This document shows positions 1 to 7,479 of a DNA stretch of 64,000 nt, one piece after another; positions within the stretch are counted from its first letter, which is position 1, and every line of letters starts with the position of its first letter. Position numbers and translations under genes: made by a program. Below the pieces are notes generated by a model. That model did not search any database and was not told the origin of the DNA. It saw nothing but the letters and a program-made list of their open reading frames with translations. The DNA lies in the NCBI RefSeq assembly GCF_900155985.1, contig NZ_FTMA01000008.1, positions 62,001 through 126,000 on the forward strand. The letters are read 5' to 3'. Source of the DNA: Maribacter ulvicola. GTDB taxonomy: Bacteria; Bacteroidota; Bacteroidia; Flavobacteriales; Flavobacteriaceae.

Positions 1-308
1 GAAAACATACCTTCCATAGCCAAGGTCTGACCGATAATACCACCTGTAAGTTCAGAGAATTTTGCCCAGTTAGTACCAAATTGAAATTCCATGGGTATGC
101 CGGTTACGACACCCATGGTAAAGTTGATGGCAAAAATTTTCATGAAAAATTTAGCCGAATCATTATATTTTTCAATCTTATTTCTAAGGTATTTCCATTT
201 AAAATAGACTATCAATAAAGATAGGCCCATGGTTAACTGAGGAAATATATAATGGAATGTGATAGTAAAGGCAAATTGCAATCTATCATAAAAAATCATG
301 TCTTCCAT
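1..308 (-). CDS. cydA: Cytochrome bd ubiquinol oxidase subunit I, partial (N-terminal part)
   Basis: Only the first 102 or so codons are in the window; the gene runs off the left edge. The peptide has the CydA N-terminal pattern: an early RLQFAFTITFHYIFP helix, whose His matches the conserved heme ligand near residue 19, and later the block GVVTGIPMEFQFGTNW, a CydA hallmark. The product is the heme b/d-carrying quinol oxidase subunit in the inner membrane and works at low oxygen. The start ATG at 308 is preceded by a -7 element and a Crp/Fnr-type operator at 370-385, so it is probably induced together with the sulfur genes. A second in-frame ATG lies three codons inside. A cydB gene would be expected beyond the window edge. 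Confidence 0.9.
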   Translation of the reverse strand, partial: MEDMIFYDRLQFAFTITFHYIFPQLTMGLSLLIVYFKWKYLRNKIEKYNDSAKFFMKIFAINFTMGVVTGIPMEFQFGTNWAKFSELTGGIIGQTLAMEGMF

Positions 309-369
309 AGTCTATATATTTTATAATATCTAGTATGATAACAAAAGTAAACAACACCTGATTTTTAAA

Positions 370-385
370 GGTAACCAATGTTACA
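370..385 (-). promoter_or_regulatory. Crp/Fnr-type operator and promoter of cydA
   Basis: The 16-mer GGTAACCAATGTTACA is a near-palindrome of the GTAAC-N4-GTTAC class. On the minus strand a -7 element TACTTTTG lies at 349-342, with 20 nt between operator and element, one less than the 21 nt seen at the other sites. The predicted transcript starts near 337, upstream of the cydA ATG at 308. Confidence 0.75.
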
Positions 386-521
386 TATTTGAAGAAAAAT
401 CAAAATTAAATAAGTATTTAAACCTAAATTGAAGAGCTTATAGAATAATGTATTTAAATTCTTATTTAATACTATGTATTTATGGGCAGAATTCTCAATT
501 TACAAAATTTGGGGCAAAGAA

Positions 522-559
522 AAATCCCTAGAAAATGTATGAGCAAATTCTAGGGATTT
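522..559 (-). terminator. Terminator after dps
   Basis: A 12-bp perfect inverted repeat (AAATCCCTAGAA / TTCTAGGGATTT) with a 14-nt loop is followed on the minus strand by a T-rich run. It closes the peroxiredoxin-dioxygenase-dps operon. Confidence 0.75.
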
Positions 560-578
560 AGAGATATCAGCGTTTGAC

Positions 579-1058
579 TTAGTCTTTATATGCAGACAGC
601 ATCCAAACTAATTTTTCCTGTTGTGTAATATAATCGCTCATTAAAGAAACGGTACCTTCATCTTCTGCCTCAGCAGCAATTTTAAGGGTAGCTCTTTCCT
701 TTTTCAATAAGATACTTAGGCTCTCTAAAATATTGTCTACAGCCTTGTCGCCATCTACAACATTTTCGCTGGCTTTAATTTCAGAATGATCAGTATACTT
801 TGTGAAAGTGTGAATAGGAGTATTGCTTAGTGTTAGCACACGCTCCGCTATTTCATCGACCTTGATCAAAGCATCATTATATAACTCCTCGAATTTAAGG
901 TGAAGTTCAAAAAACTTCTTTCCTTTAATATTCCAATGAAAACCTCTTAGATTCATATAGAACATTTGATAATTAGATAGTAAATCATTTAAATGATTTG
1001 CGATATCGTTAGATTCTTTTTTATCTAGACCGATATTTGATAAATTTGAATTTGTCAT
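579..1058 (-). CDS. dps: Dps-family ferritin-like DNA-binding protein
   Basis: A 159-residue ferritin-like protein of normal Dps length. The ferroxidase-site signature is visible: NLRGFHWNIKGKKFFELH followed by FEELYNDALIKVDEIAERV, giving the His, His, Asp and Glu ligands expected at the dimer interface. Dps dodecamers oxidise Fe(II) with hydrogen peroxide and protect DNA. The gene overlaps the preceding dioxygenase-rhodanese gene by 4 nt (ATGA), so translation is coupled, and it is the last gene of an operon starting with a peroxiredoxin. That links iron and peroxide protection with persulfide removal. Confidence 0.92.
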   Translation of the reverse strand: MTNSNLSNIGLDKKESNDIANHLNDLLSNYQMFYMNLRGFHWNIKGKKFFELHLKFEELYNDALIKVDEIAERVLTLSNTPIHTFTKYTDHSEIKASENVVDGDKAVDNILESLSILLKKERATLKIAAEAEDEGTVSLMSDYITQQEKLVWMLSAYKD

Positions 1059-2401
1059 AATTTGGTTTTGTAATTGTTTATTTTTTCGCTTAGGTCGTAT
1101 ACCTCGGTATTATGAATTTGTTTTGATACAATGCTTGATCCTGCAGCACTTCTATAGCCGCCAGCACAATGTATTACAATTGGTTTGTTCGTCGGAATTT
1201 TGTCGATAGCATTACGTAATTCATTTAAAGGTATATTAATTGCGCTATCAAAAAAATGACCGTCATTGAATTCACTTTTGTTCCTAATGTCTACAATGGT
1301 ATAATTTTCTTTGTTTTTATCAAAATCGGTAAAATCAAATTCATCTTCTTTTTCATAAACCTTGTGTAATGTTAAAACAGCTTTTACTTGACTTTCATAA
1401 CCTATTTTGGCTATTCGTTCAAGTAATGCTTGCTTGTCATTTATGCTTGCCACGACAATATAGAACGGTTCTGAAGGTTCAACAATAGACCCTAGCCAAG
1501 TTTCAATTTTATCATCAATATTTCTAGCCATGATATTAATGGAATTTGGTAAATGATTTTTCTTGAATTCTGCCTTATCTCTGGTATCTATGACCAAAAT
1601 ATTCTTTTCAATTTTGAAAGCTCCTATTTGTAAAGGAATTTGAGAAATAGCGTCTATATTATTTGGAGCACCTGTTTTATTGATAGCTACATCATGCCCA
1701 AAGTAAGATGGAATAAAAGGCTGGTCTTTTAAAATATGGTCAACAAAATCTTCTTCAGTTAATGTTTTAAAAGCCCAATTTCCCATGCGTTCATTCCTCA
1801 AAGTACTAGAAGAATCGCTACTCATATTCTTACCACATAAAGAACCTGCACCATGGGCAGGGTAAACTAAGGTGTCATCTGAAAGATGATTGAATTTGTT
1901 TTGCATAGTGTGGTACATGTCTTTTGCCAATTGCTCGCGTTTAGCTTTCATGTTCCCCGCTTTTTCCCTTAAGTCTGGTCTACCAACATCTCCAATAAAT
2001 AAAGTATCTCCGGTAAACATTGCTTGTTTATCGTCGTTACCTTTTGCAACAATGGTAATACCGTCTGGTGAATGCCCAGGAGTATTAATTGCCGTAAAGG
2101 TTACATCATTCATTTTAAGAGTAGCGCCATCATCAAATGTTTTATGCGGATAATCAGCACCTACCAACTCACTCACATAAATTACAGCATCAGTCTCTTT
2201 ATGTATTTGTAAATGGCCACTAACGAAATCAGCATGAGGATGCGTCTCGAAAACGGCAACAATTTTAGCATTGTTTTCCTCGGCAAATTTATAATATGGT
2301 TCTGGATCTCTAGATGGATCTACTAAAGCCATTTCATTGCCACTTAAAATTGCGTATGAATAATGAGCCAACGGTTTATCTTCAAATTGTTTAATTATCA
2401 T
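1055..2401 (-). CDS. Persulfide dioxygenase-like metallo-beta-lactamase fold protein with two rhodanese domains (copy 1)
   Basis: 448 residues. The N-terminal half is an ETHE1-type metallo-beta-lactamase fold with ETHPHADFVSGH (iron ligands) and GDTLFIGDVGRPD, then YPAHGAGSLCGKNM. Two rhodanese domains follow; the first lacks a catalytic Cys, whereas the second has HCAGGYRSAAG with the active-site Cys. ETHE1-type enzymes oxidise glutathione or protein persulfide to sulfite with O2, and rhodaneses move sulfane sulfur. This is the most diverged and shortest of three paralogues in the window (others at 16226 and 17861). It lies between a peroxiredoxin and dps, separated from the former by a hairpin. 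Its activity is inferred from family membership. Confidence 0.85.
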   Translation of the reverse strand: MIIKQFEDKPLAHYSYAILSGNEMALVDPSRDPEPYYKFAEENNAKIVAVFETHPHADFVSGHLQIHKETDAVIYVSELVGADYPHKTFDDGATLKMNDVTFTAINTPGHSPDGITIVAKGNDDKQAMFTGDTLFIGDVGRPDLREKAGNMKAKREQLAKDMYHTMQNKFNHLSDDTLVYPAHGAGSLCGKNMSSDSSSTLRNERMGNWAFKTLTEEDFVDHILKDQPFIPSYFGHDVAINKTGAPNNIDAISQIPLQIGAFKIEKNILVIDTRDKAEFKKNHLPNSINIMARNIDDKIETWLGSIVEPSEPFYIVVASINDKQALLERIAKIGYESQVKAVLTLHKVYEKEDEFDFTDFDKNKENYTIVDIRNKSEFNDGHFFDSAINIPLNELRNAIDKIPTNKPIVIHCAGGYRSAAGSSIVSKQIHNTEVYDLSEKINNYKTKL

Positions 2402-2428
2402 AAGAACAGTTTTTAACGATTAAAAAAG

Positions 2429-2459
2429 AATCGGTTTTGAAAACTGTTCAAAACCGATT
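2429..2459 (-). terminator. Hairpin between peroxiredoxin and dioxygenase genes
   Basis: A perfect 13-bp stem (AATCGGTTTTGAA / TTCAAAACCGATT) with a 5-nt loop is followed on the minus strand by TTCTTTTTTAA. It looks like an intrinsic terminator, yet the downstream gene has no visible operator, so it may act as a partial terminator that lowers expression of the distal genes. Confidence 0.75.
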
Positions 2460-2468
2460 TCTATATAA

Positions 2469-3095
2469 TTATATAGATTTTTTGGCAAGGTACCAATCGA
2501 CTTTCTCTAAAGTATCATCCTCCAATCTAGCGTTAAGCTCATCTAAAGTTTTTGGAGGGGATACAATAACCTTATAACCTCTTTTCCAATCTAAGGGCAT
2601 GGCAACTTTATGTTTGTCAGAAGTTTGTAAAGCATCTAATGCACGAAGTATTTCATCCATATTTCTACCTACGTTTAGTGGGTAATACATTACCAATCTT
2701 ATTTTTTTCTTAGGATCGATAAAAAATACAGCTCTTACTGCAGCTGTTTCACTTTCGTTAGGTTGTAACATGCCGTAAGCTTTTGAAACCTTCATGTCTA
2801 GATCAGCAATAATCGGGAAGTCGAAATACACTCCCGTATTTTCTCTTACATTCTGTACCCAACCTAAGTGTGCGTGAACACTGTCTATACTTAAACCTAA
2901 AAGTTCAGTATTAAGTTCATCAAATTCACTTTTACGAGTTGCAAAGCCGCTCATTTCTGTGGTACATACAGGTGTAAAATCAGCAGGATGCGAAAACATG
3001 ACAATCCATTTGTCTTTTGCAAAATCAGACATTTTAATTTTTCCCTTAGTAGTAACTGCTTCAAAATCTGGAGCCATGTCACCAATTCTAGGCAT
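2469..3095 (-). CDS. 1-Cys type peroxiredoxin (Prx6 family)
   Basis: About 208 residues starting MPRIGDMAPDFEA. The peroxidatic motif HPADFTPVCTTEMSGFA is clear and the length and C-terminal half (VAMPLDWKRGYKVIV) fit the Prx6 group. It reduces hydrogen peroxide and organic peroxides in the cytoplasm. I chose the ATG at 3095; a longer frame opens with GTG at 3104 but adds only three residues, and the ATG gives the usual family N-terminus. First gene of the operon with the dioxygenase and dps, under the operator at 3198-3213. Confidence 0.9.
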   Translation of the reverse strand: MPRIGDMAPDFEAVTTKGKIKMSDFAKDKWIVMFSHPADFTPVCTTEMSGFATRKSEFDELNTELLGLSIDSVHAHLGWVQNVRENTGVYFDFPIIADLDMKVSKAYGMLQPNESETAAVRAVFFIDPKKKIRLVMYYPLNVGRNMDEILRALDALQTSDKHKVAMPLDWKRGYKVIVSPPKTLDELNARLEDDTLEKVDWYLAKKSI

Positions 3096-3197
3096 AGAAA
3101 TCACTTGTTCCTGTATATTATTTTCGTTATTAATAATAAGTATTATTTATAATTTTTTTAATTTATGATAAAATTAAGTTATGAATAGCGTTTGTAA

Positions 3198-3213
3198 TGT
3201 AACCTTGGTTACA
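3198..3213 (-). promoter_or_regulatory. Crp/Fnr-type operator of the peroxiredoxin operon
   Basis: TGTAACCTTGGTTACA is a perfect 16-bp palindrome. On the minus strand the -7 element TAATTTTA lies at 3176-3169, 21 nt from the operator, predicting a start near 3164 and placing the operator centre at about -41.5. Confidence 0.82.
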
Positions 3214-3313
3214 CACATTATTTTTTAACATTTTTTTACAAATACAAGCAGGTATAACCTTTTAGAATAGCTTTGATAAATAAAATGTAGTGTTACTAAG
3301 ATTATGTTAGTTA

Positions 3314-3329
3314 TGTGACTAATGTCACA
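3314..3329 (+). promoter_or_regulatory. Hybrid Crp/Fnr-type operator and promoter for the small Cys-rich protein and copper receptor
   Basis: TGTGACTAATGTCACA is a perfect 16-bp palindrome of the hybrid GTGAC-N4-GTCAC class. The -7 element TAATTTTG lies at 3351-3358, again 21 nt away. The predicted start falls near 3363, the A of the start codon, so the message may be leaderless. Confidence 0.8.
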
Positions 3330-3362
3330 TTTTAAACCAACATGGTCATTTAATTTTGCAGC

Positions 3363-3740
3363 ATGAAGTTGTCAAGCTTTACGATAGCAATAATGTTCAC
3401 TTTCATTTCTTTGGCAAGTAGTTTTAAGACTGCCAGCGTTATGAGCTATTATGCTGTGTTTACAAATGATTTCGTAGAGCGTTTCTGCGAGAATAAAGAA
3501 CGACCAGAATTAAAATGTGATGGTAAATGTGCTTTATCTCAAATGTTATCTCAGAAGGCTGATGACGAAAAAACACCAATTAATTTAGACTTGCTTAAAA
3601 ACGAAACAGTATTTTTTATTGGATCGTTGACTACATACGAGTGTGTACAACTATCTAGAAAAGTGTTGCATAATGTAAAGTATCGTGTGCTTTACGATTT
3701 TCATTTCTTTGAGCGTATCAAACATCCGCCAGAAGTTTAA
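3363..3740 (+). CDS. Small exported Cys-rich protein, function unknown
   Basis: 125 residues with a hydrophobic N-terminal segment (residues 5-20) that looks like an uncleaved or cleavable export signal. A Cys cluster, FCENKERPELKCDGKCALSQ, suggests metal or thiol chemistry. Small flavobacterial proteins of this kind often sit just upstream of TonB receptors, as here (82 nt gap). Because the adjacent receptor carries copper motifs, I infer a role in copper handling, perhaps capture in the envelope; this is not shown. The ATG lies 5 nt after the -7 element, so translation may start on a leaderless message. The C-terminus ends HPPEV, and the unrelated-looking small protein at 8618 likewise ends in a proline-rich tail. 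Confidence 0.7.
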   Translation: MKLSSFTIAIMFTFISLASSFKTASVMSYYAVFTNDFVERFCENKERPELKCDGKCALSQMLSQKADDEKTPINLDLLKNETVFFIGSLTTYECVQLSRKVLHNVKYRVLYDFHFFERIKHPPEV

Positions 3741-3821
3741 GGTTTTTACTTCAATCTATTGTATCTAACGCCTATTTAATAGGAAGTTGGATAGTATTTC
3801 AATTAATTAAAAATTTAAACA

Positions 3822-6119
3822 ATGAACCTAAAATATCTTTGGGTACTAGCGGTATTATTATCGACACCCTTACTTTACGCACAAAATTTATCAGGAAAAA
3901 TTATCTCTGAAATGGACCAGCAACCGCTTGATGGTGCTCATATTCTAGCTAATAACGGATTAGCAACATATACCAATTTTGATGGCGATTTTGTTCTGAA
4001 AAATGTAGAAGAGAATGTAATCTTGACCATATCTTATGTTGGCTATAAGACCGTAGAATGTCAGGTAATTAACATTAATTCCCCAATAGTAATCACCTTA
4101 CAAGAAGCGCCTATTGCTATTAACGGAGTTTTAGTGACAGGAAATATGAAAATTGATCCGGTACTTACTTTAGAGACCAATGATTATGTCAAGAGAATAG
4201 TTCAGCCTAGAAATGTAGCCGATCTTTTTAATGATGTTAATGGTTTTTCGTTGATTAAAAGAGGTAATTATGCAATTGATCCTAGTTTTAGAGCAACGCA
4301 ATATGAACAGTTAAATGTGCAGTTTGATGGTGGTACAAAAGCTATGAATGCTTGTCCCAATCGTATGGATCCCATAACTACCCATGTAATACCAGAAGAA
4401 ATTGAAAAAATTGAAATAATAAAAGGACCATACTCTGTTAGATATGGTGCTACTTTTGGTGGTATCGTTAACATGGTAACTCAAAAACCGACTGTAGAAG
4501 ATTATGGGCTGCATGGTAGTGCAAGCGGGGGTTATGAAAGTAACGGTAATTCTATGGTCTCCATGGCAAGGTTACAACAGGCAACTGAGCAATATGATAT
4601 AGCAGGTAATATAGGTTTTCGAGATTTTGGTAATTATAAAGATGGTAACGGTACAGAAATTCCGTCTTCTTTTAGAAGCTTTGATTACGGAATTAAAGCG
4701 GGTGTCAATTTTACTGAAAATCAAAGACTACAAGCGCATTGGCGACAGTCTTTTGGGCGCGATGTTTTGCATGCCGGTTTACCCATGGATACTGAAGAGG
4801 ACAACAGTAGTATTCTCTCTTTAGATTATAAATTAGGTAGTCTGCTAGGTCTTATTGAAAGTATAGATTCTAAAATTTATTATAGCTATGTAGATCATGT
4901 AATGACTAATTACAATAGACCAACTTTTATGATGACATCTGCGATTTCTGCTATTGATGCTACCACGGCAGGTGGTAAAGTAGAATTAAAATTAAAACCG
5001 ACAGACAATCTTGCGCTATTTACGGGTGTTGATGTTTTGCATATTGCACGAGATGGCAATAGAACACGATTAGTGAAAAGAAATGCTATGGGAACTTTAG
5101 ATACACCCTTAACATTTGAAGATAAGGTATGGCAAGATTCATATATAAATGATATTGGTTTTTTTGCAGAAAGTAAATACCCCATAACAGAAAAAACCAT
5201 GCTAACAGCAGGTGTGCGTTATGATAATGTTACTTCTGATGCTAACGATCCAGAAGCTGACTTTGCTGCTTTATACACTGACCTAGATAAAAGAACTGAG
5301 CATAATTTTAGTGGTACAGCTTCAATAAAATATGTGGATTCTCCACAATTTATTATGGAAGTGGCGTATGGTCGTGGTGTTAGATCTGCAAATATGATTG
5401 AACGTTTTATCAATCATTTTAGCGTAGGTCAAGACGCGTATGAATATGTTGGTAATCCTAATTTAGAGGCTGAAGTAAATAATCAGCTTGAGGTAGGTTT
5501 TAAAGGGAAGATGCCTATTTCAGAAAATACTTCAGATAGGTTCAGTTATAGTACTTCTTTCTATTACTCGTTATACGAAAATTATATAGTGGCTATAATA
5601 GACGAAACGCAAACAAGAAAATTCATGCCAATGAACCAGCCATCTAATGCAAAGGTTTTTAGAAATTTAGATGATGCATATAAGACAGGTTTTGAAATTA
5701 TGGCAGGTGTAGACTTTTGTAATCATTTCAATTTTACAACGAAACTTGCTTATGTATATGCTAAGAATAATGACTTAAATGAGTCATTACCTTTGGTACC
5801 ACCTTTAGTTACAAGATTTAAATTGGGCTATGAAAAAGAAAAGTTTTGGGTAAATGCAGAATATAGACTGACTACAGAGCAAGATAATATTGCGTTTTCT
5901 TTTGGTGAACAGGTTACACCAGGTTATGAAATAATGGATTTACGTTTGGGTGTAATACCAATGAAAAACCTAACCTTAGGCGTTGCGGCATTAAATGTTT
6001 TTAATAAAACATATAGTAATCACCTCAATTTCGCATTTAATAATCAGGCAGATTTTGGAACAGAACCCATTAATGACCCTGGAAGAAACCTATCGGTTTT
6101 TGTTCAATATGAATTTTAA
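3822..6119 (+). CDS. TonB-dependent outer-membrane receptor with OprC/NosA-like copper motifs
   Basis: 765 residues: signal peptide (1-20, ending LLYAQ), a carboxypeptidase-regulatory-like domain (about 22-95), a plug (about 105-215, with EKIEIIKGPYSVRYG and GGIVNMVT) and a 22-strand-type barrel ending in an aromatic residue (VFVQYEF). Within the plug I read ACPNRM, giving C178-x3-M182, and in the barrel DHVM, giving H359-x-M361. CxxxM plus HxM is the copper site described for Pseudomonas OprC, and its relative NosA feeds copper to N2O reductase. The product is therefore probably an outer-membrane copper importer supplying NosZ and cbb3 oxidase encoded downstream. It follows the small Cys-rich protein under the same hybrid operator. 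Confidence 0.85.
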   Translation: MNLKYLWVLAVLLSTPLLYAQNLSGKIISEMDQQPLDGAHILANNGLATYTNFDGDFVLKNVEENVILTISYVGYKTVECQVININSPIVITLQEAPIAINGVLVTGNMKIDPVLTLETNDYVKRIVQPRNVADLFNDVNGFSLIKRGNYAIDPSFRATQYEQLNVQFDGGTKAMNACPNRMDPITTHVIPEEIEKIEIIKGPYSVRYGATFGGIVNMVTQKPTVEDYGLHGSASGGYESNGNSMVSMARLQQATEQYDIAGNIGFRDFGNYKDGNGTEIPSSFRSFDYGIKAGVNFTENQRLQAHWRQSFGRDVLHAGLPMDTEEDNSSILSLDYKLGSLLGLIESIDSKIYYSYVDHVMTNYNRPTFMMTSAISAIDATTAGGKVELKLKPTDNLALFTGVDVLHIARDGNRTRLVKRNAMGTLDTPLTFEDKVWQDSYINDIGFFAESKYPITEKTMLTAGVRYDNVTSDANDPEADFAALYTDLDKRTEHNFSGTASIKYVDSPQFIMEVAYGRGVRSANMIERFINHFSVGQDAYEYVGNPNLEAEVNNQLEVGFKGKMPISENTSDRFSYSTSFYYSLYENYIVAIIDETQTRKFMPMNQPSNAKVFRNLDDAYKTGFEIMAGVDFCNHFNFTTKLAYVYAKNNDLNESLPLVPPLVTRFKLGYEKEKFWVNAEYRLTTEQDNIAFSFGEQVTPGYEIMDLRLGVIPMKNLTLGVAALNVFNKTYSNHLNFAFNNQADFGTEPINDPGRNLSVFVQYEF

Positions 6120-6131
6120 TAGATGAATATA

Positions 6132-6159
6132 AAAAAGGGACCAAATATGGTCCCTTTTT
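6132..6159. terminator. Bidirectional terminator between convergent genes
   Basis: A stem of 12 bp (AAAAAGGGACCA / TGGTCCCTTTTT) with a 4-nt loop has A and T runs on both sides and separates the copper receptor from the convergent methyltransferase. Confidence 0.85.
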
Positions 6160-6751
6160 ATGCTTTAGTACCGGTAAAACGAATTACCGAAGCATCACCA
6201 TTATGGTAAAGTCCTTCATTCAAAACTATTTCCTTTTCTTCTAAAATTTCAAAATTTATTCCATTAAACTCATCTTTCACATCATCAATATTATAGAGCA
6301 TGTCTATATTTTTTGGTCCGCCAGAAGGTTTTCCAAGTTGATTTTTAGAGAACGCCTCAAAAATGATATGTCCGTTCGGTTTTAATGATTTTAATAGATG
6401 TTGGTTTGCTTTCTTTCTAATAGCTGCAGGAAAATGTACGTAACAGAAGGCGATTACATCAAACTTTTTAGTAGTATTAAATTTAAGAGCATCAATTACT
6501 TGATAATTCAAGTTCAAATTATAAGTAGCTGCTAGTTTTTTAGCTTTAACCATTGCAGATTCACTAAAGTCGAAAGCTAAAACTTCCCAACCTTTAGATA
6601 GTGCATAGACGGCATTTCTACCTTCGCCTTCAGCAGGCAGTAAAATAGAACCTACTTTTAATTTATCTAATTGTTGTTTAAAGAATACATTTGGTGCGTT
6701 TCCGTAAGCATAACTTTCTTCGTCATAACGCTGGTTCCAAAAATCTTTCAT
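6158..6751 (-). CDS. SAM-dependent class I methyltransferase (TehB-like)
   Basis: 197 residues with the Rossmann methyltransferase order: motif I as LLPAEGEGRNAVYAL, acidic end of strand 2 at LAFDFSESA, motif at VIDALKF, then FDVIAFCYVHF. The start FWNQRYDEESYAYGNAPNVFF resembles TehB/thiopurine-type methyltransferases that methylate small metalloid or thiol substrates. The substrate cannot be told from sequence. It lies 11 nt downstream of the DsrE-like gene, so it is probably cotranscribed from the operator at 7406. Confidence 0.82.
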   Translation of the reverse strand: MKDFWNQRYDEESYAYGNAPNVFFKQQLDKLKVGSILLPAEGEGRNAVYALSKGWEVLAFDFSESAMVKAKKLAATYNLNLNYQVIDALKFNTTKKFDVIAFCYVHFPAAIRKKANQHLLKSLKPNGHIIFEAFSKNQLGKPSGGPKNIDMLYNIDDVKDEFNGINFEILEEKEIVLNEGLYHNGDASVIRFTGTKA

Positions 6752-6762
6752 GTGGTAATTAT

Positions 6763-7290
6763 TTATGGCATAAAAATATATCCGTCCATTTGGTAATTGG
6801 CAAGTACCATCATTGCAGAAAGACCCAGCTCTGTATGTTGGTTTAAATCTTCAGCGCCAATACCTCTGGCAGCTGTAGCTTGGGCACAAACATAAAACTC
6901 CACACCATATTCTTTTAGAAGTTTAATTACTTCTGTATTAGGGTTTGGTTTTTCATATTTAGCCCTATATTTTTCGTCGTTTAATGCCGTAAATGTGGCA
7001 CCACCATGAATAGCGGCAACAATATTAACTTTGTCAGCGGTTATACCATTAGCACCTAACATATTTATTAGCCGTGCTATTTTAAAATAACCAATATTTG
7101 AACCTTCCATTTCACGATCATCTTTTAGGTCAAAAACGATATTGTATTCTTTAGAAGAATCTGGCATTGTAGCCAAATTTTTGAAATCTTTAATTTTTCC
7201 GTAACCATCTATTACAGGGGTCGTCCATTCTTGTGCAGAAGTTAATTGTAATGTCATAAGTATAATTAAAAGTAGAAGTAATTTTTTCAT
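6763..7290 (-). CDS. Exported DsrE/DsrF-like sulfur-carrier protein (copy 1)
   Basis: 175 residues with an N-terminal signal peptide (MKKLLLLLIILMTLQLTSAQ). The C-terminal half has the DsrE-fold pattern: a flexible loop followed by GVEFYVCAQATAARGIG, where the Cys is in the position of the persulfide-carrying residue of DsrE/TusD proteins. Periplasmic location with a single Cys suggests sulfane sulfur binding. It is the first gene of a two-gene unit with the methyltransferase and lies back-to-back with the diheme cytochrome, sharing an operator region. Confidence 0.8.
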   Translation of the reverse strand: MKKLLLLLIILMTLQLTSAQEWTTPVIDGYGKIKDFKNLATMPDSSKEYNIVFDLKDDREMEGSNIGYFKIARLINMLGANGITADKVNIVAAIHGGATFTALNDEKYRAKYEKPNPNTEVIKLLKEYGVEFYVCAQATAARGIGAEDLNQHTELGLSAMMVLANYQMDGYIFMP

Positions 7291-7405
7291 GTGCTCGTTA
7301 TATTTAAAATAATAGTCAGGCTATTTAAAAATTATTGCGTTAAAGAGTTACTAATGTCCGTTTTTTTTTAATTTAATAAAAATAAGTTTAGGTAATTAAT
7401 GCAAG

Positions 7406-7421
7406 TGTAACCTAGGTTACA
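7406..7421 (-). promoter_or_regulatory. Crp/Fnr-type operator between dsrE-like and cytochrome genes
   Basis: TGTAACCTAGGTTACA is a perfect palindrome. On the minus strand the -7 element TATTTTTA lies at 7384-7377, 21 nt away, so the dsrE-like gene is the clear target. On the plus strand the nearest candidate, TACTTTAG at 7456-7463, is 34 nt away; control of the cytochrome gene is possible but does not fit the fixed spacing. Confidence 0.8.
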
Positions 7422-7479
7422 GTAAAAATGAAGATATTATTACAAAATGGTTATTTACTTTAGCTTAAGATGATGTTCT

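Noticed and set aside
1890..2153. Opposite-strand open frames within genes such as the dioxygenase, SQR and ccoNO
   Set aside because: They are shadows of strongly coding frames and have no family resemblance or start signals.
7456..7463. TACTTTAG as a class II promoter of the TsdA-like gene from the operator at 7406
   Set aside because: The distance is 34 nt rather than 21; noted as possible but not counted among the regular sites.
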